Shown here piece by piece: positions 8,384 to 15,138 of a stretch of DNA of 63,692 nucleotides. Each line of letters begins with the position of its first letter. The first letter of the stretch is position 1. The stretch spans positions 1-63,692 of the forward strand of contig DUQS01000027.1 of NCBI GenBank assembly GCA_012837685.1, read 5' to 3'. A program made the position numbers and the translations under genes. The notes under the pieces are model-generated. The model had not been told where the DNA came from, made no database searches, and was given only the letters and a program-made list of their open reading frames with translations. The stretch is from Bacteroidales bacterium (GTDB taxonomy: Bacteria; Bacteroidota; Bacteroidia; Bacteroidales; Paludibacteraceae).

Positions 8384-10749
8384 CTCACTATCAACTTATT
8401 AATAATTGCCTTATCTTCTCCCACAAGCAATTTCACATAATAAATGCCGGACGGCAAACCGCCATATACCGATAACGGATAAGTGGAGGAAATCAACGAC
8501 AGCACTTTTATTCCGACCGAATTGTAGATTTCCAATTTCACATTTTCTTTTTCGCCTTCGGCAAACGAATAATCAACCACAAACGGAGCACCCGCAGCGA
8601 CAGGATTAGGTGTTAATGACATTTCTTGTTTTTTGATACACAGCGTTTTAGAATTAAAGTGGTACATTTTGGCATCATCCGTCACAATCTGTATTTTCAA
8701 AAAGAAACAGCCTTCCATTTCCCTGTCTTCAGTATAATAGTCATCAATGGCATTACGCAGCAGTACGCCATCTTTGTACCATTGGTAGTAGATGCGACGC
8801 GGGTTCTGAACTAACTTTTTCGCTTTCACATTGTTGCACAACACAATCCAATTGTATTTATTCACAATTAAATCGACTGAATCGGACGGCAAATCAATAT
8901 TTCCGATACGAATGTGTACCAAAACCGTACTATCGCAACCGTTAACCGATTTCAGATATTCGTTTAAATCGGTATTGGCAGTATAGACAATATCGTTGTA
9001 CGTTAGGCTTGTTTCGCCTCGCAAAGTAACTTCTGTGTACGACGATTGATGTACCACAATATGAACAGTTAAGATACTATCGCAGCCAAAACTTGTTTTC
9101 AGCGTATCAATTACAAGTGTATTCTGATGATAGATTTTGTCCTTGTACATTACAGTATCGCAACCTTCAATGGTGATTTCTCTAAATTCGGGATGTCTAA
9201 TGGTAATATGGCACATCACAACGCTATCGCAACCAAAACGTGTCTTCAATGAATCAATTACATCCACACTTTCATTGTAAACATTCCCTTTCCACACAAA
9301 CGATCCACAAGCAGATATCCAATATTCTTTAAATACAGAACTATGAACCACTATCGGCTGTATAACTACACTATCACAACCCAACACCGTTTGCAATGTG
9401 TCGAACAAATTAATCGTTTCAAAATATAATTTGCCATCAAATTCTACAGAATCACAGCCAATCAACGGCTCTTTCCAAGTAATTTTATACGGCATCACGG
9501 TTATCTCTGTTACAATAACACTATCGCAACCCGAAACGGTTACCAGTGAGTCAGTTACAACCGTGCTTTCGTGATAAATCGAATCGCCGAACTGCACAAA
9601 ATTGCAACCGCTTATTGAATTGGTTTTTATGTAACTCGGCATTACTACAATCATCAGCGTATCCGAAAAAACATGATAATCGGAAGGATAAACAGCCGTT
9701 TGTTCCTTTATTACCAAACGAAAATAGGTCAATTCTGTTATGAATATGTCTAACTGTACATCTTCAATTTTATCAGCTGTACAAATTTGCCAATCGCTAG
9801 CCACACTCCACGTTACGGCATCCGAACTTGTTTGCCATTGACACACTAAAGGAGGCTGCATGTCGGTAGCAGCCTGAATATCAGCAAAAATATGAGCCAT
9901 TGAACCTTGACACACCATTTCGGTCAGTGCAGAAAGATGAGCAGTTGTCGTTGTCACATCGCACTCTTTGACCGTCAATGGAAAAAGGTCACTCATAGCA
10001 CGACAATTTTCATTGTCAATACCACCCGCTCCTGCCACCGCCAAACGGTAAAAACCTGTTTGAGACGAAGTGAGATTCGATAAAGTCAAATTTTGGCTGC
10101 TACCAATAATAACCCAATCTTCTTGTGAAGTTAAATTTCCTGTTGGACTATAAAGCCAACGGTATTCGAACGGCTCATTAAATGTGCCATCGTTGGTAAA
10201 AACACCTTCAAAGGTAGTAGAAGAACCTATGCACACCGTGTCCTTAGCCATAATTGTTACCGGCGGCATACAAAGGCGAACTTCAATATCGTCAAGCGCA
10301 AAATCGTTTCCCTTCGTTTGTCCACTGTTGTTAATGATTTTAAAAACAACTTTATCTTGACCTGCAGGCAACGTAAAATTCAACAAAAACTGCTCCCAAT
10401 AGCCTTGCATGTTTTTCAAAGTTACCTGTTTTTCAGCCAGCAATGTACCATCCGGCAACTCAATAAGCATTTTCAAATCGGCATCGTAATAACCCGATAC
10501 TTTAGTCATGCTAATACCCCATATGGAAAATGTGAGATTTGCACCGGCGCATAAATTGTCTATCACGCATTTATAAAATTGAGCGGGCTGAGCAGTACCG
10601 TCCACAGCTAAAAAATACCCACGCAACGTATCGGACAGCGGTATGTTTTTGTTGCCGATTTCGGAGCACGTCACTGTCAAGCCACGATGAAGTTTGAAGC
10701 GAGCCACAACCGTTGATTTCTGCACTGTCTCGGCAATAAAATATACCGC
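8380..10749 (-). pseudogene. T9SS-sorted surface protein, C-terminal fragment (about 789 residues) cut off by an insertion
   Basis: Main body of a secreted surface protein. It reads on from the element boundary (AVYFIAETVQKSTVV...) and has no signal peptide of its own; a GTG at 10725 is the first nominal start. In order: an adhesin-like N-terminal region (RGYFLAVDG, WEQFLLNFTLP), an Ig-like region, five repeats of about 48 residues each with GCDS, a linker, and a T9SS type A sorting domain at the end (LTPNPVAAGAPF..., ...GLPSGIYYVKLLVGEDKAIINKLIVR). The matching N-terminal fragment with signal peptide is at 12060-12419. Without it the protein cannot be exported, so the gene is very probably inactive in this arrangement. 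Joined, the gene would encode about 909 residues. Confidence 0.85.
8900..9640 (-). repeat. Five tandem GCDS-containing repeats of about 145 bp inside the T9SS protein
   Basis: Five degenerate units of about 46-48 residues follow the pattern (I/V)-x-GC...(Y/F)...D(S/T)L-x-(S/T)-x-x-GCDS-(V/I/T)-(V/L). The DNA for the GCDS core recurs about every 145 bases (near 8935, 9080, 9225, 9372 and 9522). Such cysteine-bearing repeats are common stalk modules in Bacteroidota surface proteins. The copies differ in sequence, so they are old duplications. Confidence 0.75.
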
Positions 10750-10751
10750 AT

Positions 10752-10761
10752 GTTATAGGGC
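10752..10761 (+). repeat. Terminal inverted repeat of the insertion (downstream end)
   Basis: GTTATAGGGC, identical in inverted orientation to 12050-12059. Including the neighbouring T/A it is 11 bp. The stop codon of the HNH gene (TAA) is formed by the repeat itself. Confidence 0.85.
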
Positions 10762-11325
10762 GTTTTTATTTGTTTCTATGTTTAATATCAATTCGTTAGG
10801 ACTCGGAAAATTGATTGGTAACAGGTCAATTCTAAATGGTAATTCCATATCTTTCAACTCGTCAATATTCTTGTCTAAAAGACCATTCTCGCTGCAATAA
10901 TTAAAAGTCAGCTTTAAATAGCGTCTGATAATCATTAAAGGTAAAAATTGCCCCCTAAAATTCATCCATTCCATTAAATCCTTTTTTCCTTTTGAGCTAT
11001 TGCAAGTACGGCAAGCAAAAATTAAGTTCTCCGCATCGTCTTTTCCACCAAGCTTTTGAGGGAAAATATGGTCTAAAGCTAGATTTTCTGTCGAACCACA
11101 ATAATTACAAATCTGTCCGGTTTGAAGTTTAATTTTTTCATCGTCAAAAATTGTTCTCATATTCATAGTCCCAGTTTTAAGCCCTTTGAATAATTTTGCT
11201 CGAATCATGTAATTAAATGCTCCATATTTATCTTGTTTCTTGTCAACAGCAGTATGAGCCATTGCCAAATTCGAGTATGATAAGTAAATCAATTCTCTAA
11301 CGGTTTCAATTTTTTGTTTTGCCAT
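10753..11325 (-). CDS. HNH endonuclease with a CxxC...CxxC zinc site, carried by the insertion
   Basis: 190 residues. A helical N-terminal half (1-65) precedes a classical zinc-ribbon HNH domain: C73xxC76, the D85-H86 pair in LALDHIFPQKLGG, N100 in AENLIFACRTCN, C105xxC108 and N109. All expected metal- and catalysis-linked residues are present, so a metal-dependent nick or cut of DNA is likely; the target is unknown. It starts 3 nt after the stop of the DUF3223-HNH gene (TAA GAA ATG), so the two are coupled. Its last codons and stop lie in the terminal repeat. Phage, restriction or homing roles are all possible; the context of a small mobile cassette is what stands out. Confidence 0.85.
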   Translation of the reverse strand: MAKQKIETVRELIYLSYSNLAMAHTAVDKKQDKYGAFNYMIRAKLFKGLKTGTMNMRTIFDDEKIKLQTGQICNYCGSTENLALDHIFPQKLGGKDDAENLIFACRTCNSSKGKKDLMEWMNFRGQFLPLMIIRRYLKLTFNYCSENGLLDKNIDELKDMELPFRIDLLPINFPSPNELILNIETNKNAL

Positions 11326-11328
11326 TTC

Positions 11329-12027
11329 TTATATCTTCAAATCTTTCTTTTGTCGGTTAACTCTCGCTTGAAAAGAACGTTCTAAATTCAAAGTCTTTTT
11401 TACAATCCTTAAATTGGCTTTGTCTTTATGGTATTGTCTGAAATCTTCTTTTAATTTTTTGTCTGCAAGCTCATTTGGTCCGCCATCAATTGTTAAATAA
11501 TCAATGTTTTTAAAGTCAATATTTTTCAACTCAACAAATCTGTCCACAATTACAGAAAAAGTATTTGGTTGTCGGTGGTCAACATTTAATTCGTCATATT
11601 TTAATAGTTCTCCTGTTTCTTGGCATTTTACTTTTCCTTTCTTAGAATACTTGTCGAAATAAGAAAGTTTTACATTTCGTAAATCCTCTTGGATTGCTTG
11701 TCTGCAAGCCTCTCTAAATCTTGAAAAATCAGTTTTCGGTGCATTAATCCTTTTTGTGTATGAAAAATATTCTGTCGAACCGTCAATTCTCACCAATTCA
11801 AACGATTTTGTATCATATTTCAATTTTGCAACTCTTACTTTATCAATTCCGCAACCAATCTTTTCTATTACGTTTGGGTGAGTTTCAAGCAAGTCGAGAA
11901 TGTCATAAAAATCATTTGATTTTAAAGTTTCGCCAAAGTCATAAGAATTTAAAATTGCCTTGTAATGATTCAATGCTTCTTTCTTTGACGCAAATTCTTT
12001 TTCACCTATTTCAATTGCTTTTCTCAA
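11329..12027 (-). CDS. DUF3223 (DCL-like) protein with C-terminal HNH-like motif, carried by the insertion
   Basis: 232 residues starting at a TTG; no ATG is available upstream in frame. Residues about 8-115 match the DUF3223/DCL pattern as I know it: FASKKEALNHYKAIL, a LLETHP segment, KIGCGID, and a VR-x-DGSTEYFSYTK core. Residues 135-225 look like a nuclease domain: K-C-QETGE, LNVDHRQP (D150-H151), then FRQYHKDKANLR...N (Y199-H200, N205, N214), as in HNH-type folds. DUF3223 is found in plant DCL proteins and RNA polymerase IV/V tails and is thought to bind nucleic acid. The function here is unknown. The TTG overlaps the stop of the truncated host reading frame (TTGA). Confidence 0.75.
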   Translation of the reverse strand: MRKAIEIGEKEFASKKEALNHYKAILNSYDFGETLKSNDFYDILDLLETHPNVIEKIGCGIDKVRVAKLKYDTKSFELVRIDGSTEYFSYTKRINAPKTDFSRFREACRQAIQEDLRNVKLSYFDKYSKKGKVKCQETGELLKYDELNVDHRQPNTFSVIVDRFVELKNIDFKNIDYLTIDGGPNELADKKLKEDFRQYHKDKANLRIVKKTLNLERSFQARVNRQKKDLKI

Positions 12028-12049
12028 TGTTCGTGTCTTTTTTTTAAAT

Positions 12050-12059
12050 GCCCTATAAC
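12050..12059 (-). repeat. Terminal inverted repeat of the insertion (upstream end)
   Basis: GCCCTATAAC on the plus strand (GTTATAGGGC on the minus strand), the perfect inverse of 10752-10761, followed by the AT copy at 12060-12061. Confidence 0.85.
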
Positions 12060-12419
12060 ATTCGGATAAGTGTGGTCATCCAATTGATTTTGATTGTACC
12101 ATGTTCTGGCATTATAACCGTATTTACGAATTGCATAACCATACTGCGGATTACCATTGGAATGAAATTCTATGCCGGTAATTTGCGGCAATGGAGTTGT
12201 CCTAAAAGGAGGGTCGGTTGGAGAGTTGCCACCAAAATCTTCTTTGTAGAGCAACGTACCCGAAGTGCAAACCATTTCATTCTGCGAAACAACTTTCGTA
12301 GCCGTATCCGCTGCTACCGAAAATGCAATGTCGGAATTAAATGTTACTTGCGCCCGAACATTCCACACACACAGGACTACCACGGACACCACTAAACATT
12401 TTAAAACTTTCAATTGCAT
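12060..12419 (-). pseudogene. T9SS-sorted surface protein, N-terminal fragment with signal peptide
   Basis: Starts at the ATG at 12419 with a clear signal peptide (MQLKVLKCLVVSVVVLCVWN, cleavage likely after VRAQ). The mature start has the LYKEDFGGNSP motif often found at the head of large Bacteroidales T9SS adhesins, ending at ...DDHTYPN where the element begins. Beyond this point the frame runs a few codons into the element (VIGHLKKRHEH) and stops at 12024. Residues 1-120 here plus the 789 residues from 10749 downward give the intact protein. The fragment alone would be a short exported peptide without a sorting domain. Confidence 0.85.
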
Positions 12420-12498
12420 AAAAATCGAATAAATTATAAAATTAAACAAAAAAGAATATTATTGGCGAAGATAGATAAAATATTCAAGAAAACAGCAT

Positions 12499-12521
12499 AA
12501 AAAAAGGAACTTTCGTTCCTT
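12499..12521 (-). terminator. Intrinsic terminator after the Crp/Fnr gene
   Basis: AAGGAAC (12504-12510) pairs with GTTCCTT (12515-12521) around TTTC. On the minus strand it is followed by seven T. It lies 30 bp past the regulator's stop, before the T9SS gene. Confidence 0.9.
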
Positions 12522-12550
12522 CAATAATTTATTTTTGTTGTTTTGGTTAT

Positions 12551-13246
12551 TTATCCTATTTTGCTGATTTTTAACAACTTTTCATAGTCAAGTACGCTAA
12601 TATGCCTTCCTTTTACCGACAACATGCCTTCCGACACAAATGAAGAAAGTGTACGAATAGCATTGGCAGTTGTCATATTTGAAATATTTGCCAAATCTTC
12701 GCGCGAAAGACAGATGTTTATCGTTACGCCGTCATCGTCAAATCCGTAATGTTCCACCAAATTTACAATAGCCTCCGCCAAACGCCCGCGTATGTGTTTT
12801 TGAGTTAAATTCACAGTACGGTTGTGGGCTTTACCCAATTCTTTTGAAAGAATTTTAATAAATGTGAACGCCAACTTGTTATTGGAACAAATCATTTCGT
12901 AGATAACTTTAAGTGGCACAAAATAGGCAGAAGTTGCCTCTACCGTGGCAGCATTAGTCATATAGCGCTCTTCCGCCAGAAACGCACGATAAGCGAACGA
13001 TTCCTTGGGTTTTATCATCATCACTATCTGATTGCGACCACCGGTGCCTTCTTTGTAAATCTTCACTTTACCTTTGATTAAACAAATCAAGTGACTGGGT
13101 TCTTCACCTTCGCAATAAATGATTTGATTTTTCTTAAAGTGATGAATCTTAGTGTTTTCGCGCAAATACATTCGCTCTTCCTGCGTGAGCACATCCCACA
13201 TGTCACTAAACTCATCAATGGGAACAAATTCTTTATTCTGCATCAT
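12551..13246 (-). CDS. Crp/Fnr-family transcriptional regulator
   Basis: 231 residues: an N-terminal cyclic-nucleotide-binding type jelly roll (about 25-130: IIYCEGEEPSHLICLIKGKVKIYKEG) and a C-terminal winged helix (about 160-225) with the recognition region REDLANISNMTTANAIRTLS. It lacks the cysteine cluster of true FNR, so it does not look like a 4Fe-4S sensor; the ligand is unknown. It has its own promoter and terminator. It sits between the polysaccharide operon's end and the T9SS gene, so it may control either, but nothing in the sequence proves this. Confidence 0.9.
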   Translation of the reverse strand: MMQNKEFVPIDEFSDMWDVLTQEERMYLRENTKIHHFKKNQIIYCEGEEPSHLICLIKGKVKIYKEGTGGRNQIVMMIKPKESFAYRAFLAEERYMTNAATVEATSAYFVPLKVIYEMICSNNKLAFTFIKILSKELGKAHNRTVNLTQKHIRGRLAEAIVNLVEHYGFDDDGVTINICLSREDLANISNMTTANAIRTLSSFVSEGMLSVKGRHISVLDYEKLLKISKIG

Positions 13247-13275
13247 TTTATGTTTTAAAATAATGTTTTAAAGCA

Positions 13276-13308
13276 CAAAGTTAACAATTGTTTTGTAATT
13301 CGACCAAT
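13276..13308 (-). promoter_or_regulatory. Promoter of the Crp/Fnr gene (ATTG - N21 - TAACTTTG)
   Basis: The -7 box TAACTTTG (13276-13283) and an ATTG at 13305-13308 lie 21 nt apart on the minus strand, near the Bacteroidota consensus. It is 30 bp before the start codon. Confidence 0.6.
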
Positions 13309-13367
13309 TTTTATCGCACAAATTTATGTTTTACAGATTTTTCACATAATCGAATTGTTTTGCCAAC

Positions 13368-13399
13368 AAAAAAAGCACCTTCCGTAAAAGGTGCTTTTT
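13368..13399 (-). terminator. Intrinsic terminator at the end of the polysaccharide operon
   Basis: AAAAAGCACCTT (13370-13381) pairs with AAGGTGCTTTTT (13388-13399) around a 6-nt loop, with a T-run on the minus strand. It is 24 bp past the stop of the last cluster gene (WbpB-like), so it closes the 25-kb unit. Confidence 0.92.
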
Positions 13400-13422
13400 C
13401 AAGAAGTAATTTAATCAAACAG

Positions 13423-14448
13423 TTATCTCTTTTTTTTCCATTGTTGGTCGCGCACTTGGTAAATGCGTTCGATAATGTCAACAACTTTCAAACCTTCGAG
13501 TACATTGGTCGTAATGGTGCGTTTGTTGTTCAGTTTTTCTACCACATTTTGAATTACATAGTGGTGATTTTGTGCCGAACCTTTGTAAAGACCGTAATCG
13601 TTTGGCGGATTTGATGGTGCCAATTCAGGCATCACATAATCTTTTACATGGCAATAGGTTACCTCGTTCATATATTGACCGGCAACTTTCACTGTGCCTT
13701 TTTCGCCAATAATAGTAATGGCACTTTCAAGGTTTTTGTCCCAAACTGACGTAGAATAGTTCAAGCAGCCCATACCTCCGTTGATGAAATCGAATGTGAC
13801 AACGCCACTATCTTCAAAATCCGTAAGGTTTTGATGATTGAAATCGGCAAAATTGCCACGAATATTTGTAATATCGCCAAACAGCCAATACATAATATCG
13901 ATGAAGTGTGAAAACTGAGTAAACAGCGTTCCGCCATCAAGTACTCCATCGCCGTGCCAACCGCCTTTCACATAGTAACGGTCATCGCGATTCCAATAGC
14001 AATCGAGTTTTACCATATAAATGTCACCAAGCGTTTTGTTGACCATCAATTCTTTTAACCACACCGAAGGCGGTGAGTAACGATTTTGCATCACACAGAA
14101 TACCGATTTGCTCATTTCCAGCGATTTAAACACGATATTTTCGGCATCGGCTTTCGTTAGTGCAATGGGTTTTTCGAGTACAACATGTTTCCCTGCCGAC
14201 AATGCCATGATAGCATATTCAGCATGAAACGAGTTAGGTGTACACACATTCACAACGTCAATATCCAACCCCGAAGCGAGCATTTCTTCAATAGATGAGA
14301 AATAGGGTTCTTTGATGTCGGCGCAACCTGTTTTTTCTTTTGGCAACACATCACACACGGCAACCAGTTCCGAATCGGGATTGCGGCGTACCATTTCGGC
14401 ATGACGTTTACCAATATGACCTTGTCCTACTACTGCAAATTTAATCAT
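13423..14448 (-). CDS. wbpB: Gfo/Idh/MocA oxidoreductase, WbpB/WlbA-like nucleotide-sugar 3-dehydrogenase
   Basis: 341 residues. An NAD-binding Rossmann fold (VVGQGHIGKRHAE at 7-18) is followed by the family's EKP motif (92-94) in HVVLEKPIALTKADAENI, and a substrate domain with GGWHGDGVLDGGTLFTQFSHFIDI. In the WbpABEDI pathway WbpB oxidises C3 of UDP-GlcNAcA before amination. Its neighbours are WbpD-like and WbpI-like genes, which supports this role over other Gfo/Idh functions. It is the last gene of the cluster. The substrate is inferred from neighbours. Confidence 0.82.
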   Translation of the reverse strand: MIKFAVVGQGHIGKRHAEMVRRNPDSELVAVCDVLPKEKTGCADIKEPYFSSIEEMLASGLDIDVVNVCTPNSFHAEYAIMALSAGKHVVLEKPIALTKADAENIVFKSLEMSKSVFCVMQNRYSPPSVWLKELMVNKTLGDIYMVKLDCYWNRDDRYYVKGGWHGDGVLDGGTLFTQFSHFIDIMYWLFGDITNIRGNFADFNHQNLTDFEDSGVVTFDFINGGMGCLNYSTSVWDKNLESAITIIGEKGTVKVAGQYMNEVTYCHVKDYVMPELAPSNPPNDYGLYKGSAQNHHYVIQNVVEKLNNKRTITTNVLEGLKVVDIIERIYQVRDQQWKKKR

Positions 14449-14457
14449 ACTATTTTA

Positions 14458-15039
14458 TTATTTAAGTGTTATTCTTTTAACTTGATTATCAATTAATTCG
14501 TATTGTTCGCCGGTAATTGGACAAACAGCCACGCCATTATCATCAAATTTCAATTTTTCACCATAGGCACTAACCCATCCTATTTGACGGGCAGGATTTC
14601 CTACCACCAGCGCATACGGCTTTACGGGTTTTGTTACAACTGCACCTGCACCTATCAACGCATACTCACCAATTTCGTTGCCGCAAACCAAAGTGGCATT
14701 GGCACCAATGCTCGCACCACGACGAATAATAGTTTGACGGTATTCGTGCTTACGCGACACATGGCTACGCGGATTAATGACGTTTGTAAACACCATGGAA
14801 GGACCTAAAAACACATCATCTTCACAAATAACACCCGTGTAAACGGATACATTGTTTTGAATTTTGACATTGCGCCCCAAAACCACATCGGGCGAAATAA
14901 CCACATTTTGACCGATATTGCAATCTTCACCTATCGTGCAACCACTCATAATGTGCGAAAAATGCCAAATTTTCGTGTTTTTACCTATTTGGCAACTTTC
15001 ATCCACATAAGCAGACTCATGTTTAAAAAAATCGCTCAT
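14458..15039 (-). CDS. wbpD: WbpD-like UDP-sugar N-acetyltransferase (left-handed beta-helix)
   Basis: Transfers acetyl from acetyl-CoA to the 3-amino group of UDP-GlcNAc3NA in the UDP-ManNAc3NAcA pathway; soluble trimer. The protein is built of hexapeptide repeats ([40 protein letters not shown], ...) with the NPRS loop and [27 protein letters not shown] start at the ATG at 15039 ([13 protein letters not shown], 193 residues); the longer frame needs a TTG. Neighbours WbpB- and WbpI-like genes fit the pathway. Confidence 0.85.
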   Translation of the reverse strand: MSDFFKHESAYVDESCQIGKNTKIWHFSHIMSGCTIGEDCNIGQNVVISPDVVLGRNVKIQNNVSVYTGVICEDDVFLGPSMVFTNVINPRSHVSRKHEYRQTIIRRGASIGANATLVCGNEIGEYALIGAGAVVTKPVKPYALVVGNPARQIGWVSAYGEKLKFDDNGVAVCPITGEQYELIDNQVKRITLK

Positions 15040-15083
15040 AGCGTTAATTTTATGCAAAATTAAAATTTAAAAAAGTCTTACGC

Positions 15084-15103
15084 AAATTTATGACCATAAA
15101 TTT
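15084..15103. promoter_or_regulatory. 9-bp perfect inverted repeat upstream of the WbpD-like gene
   Basis: AAATTTATG (15084-15092) and CATAAATTT (15095-15103) are exact inverted copies with a 2-nt spacer, in the only sizeable gap (about 100 bp) within this part of the operon. No T-run follows, so it is not a clear terminator. It could be an operator, an RNA hairpin, or chance in AT-rich DNA. Confidence 0.3.
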
Positions 15104-15138
15104 CACATTATCTCTTCAAAATAATTAGAAACAAGAGT

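Larger units (their letters stand above)
10752..12059 (-). mobile_element. 1308-bp two-gene insertion (DUF3223-HNH plus HNH) with 10-bp terminal inverted repeats
   Basis: The ends are GTTATAGGGC (10752-10761) and GCCCTATAAC (12050-12059), perfect inverted copies, flanked on both sides by AT (10750-10751 and 12060-12061). Deleting 1310 bp joins CCG-AAT to GCG-GTA and restores the T9SS reading frame as ...HTYPN-AVYFIAETV..., so the boundaries are exact. The two genes fill the element almost completely. No transposase, recombinase or methyltransferase is encoded, so movement would need help in trans or an activity of the HNH proteins. Sample lines inside look AT-richer (about one third G+C) than flanking coding sequence (about 40%), suggesting transfer. 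If circularised with one AT, the junction would be a perfect 22-bp palindrome. Confidence 0.85.

Noticed and set aside
8380-10725. Complete gene starting at the GTG at 10725
   Set aside because: It has no signal peptide although it ends in a T9SS domain, and the frame extends back exactly to the element boundary and joins the N-fragment.
10753-12027. Classical insertion sequence
   Set aside because: Neither protein has DDE, HUH or serine/tyrosine recombinase motifs; both look like HNH-type nucleases.
10751-12061. Integron gene cassette with attC
   Set aside because: The ends resemble GTT-type core sites only loosely (GTTATAG does not fit GTTRRRY), there is no long imperfect attC hairpin because the HNH stop codon is inside the terminal repeat, and no integrase is in the window.
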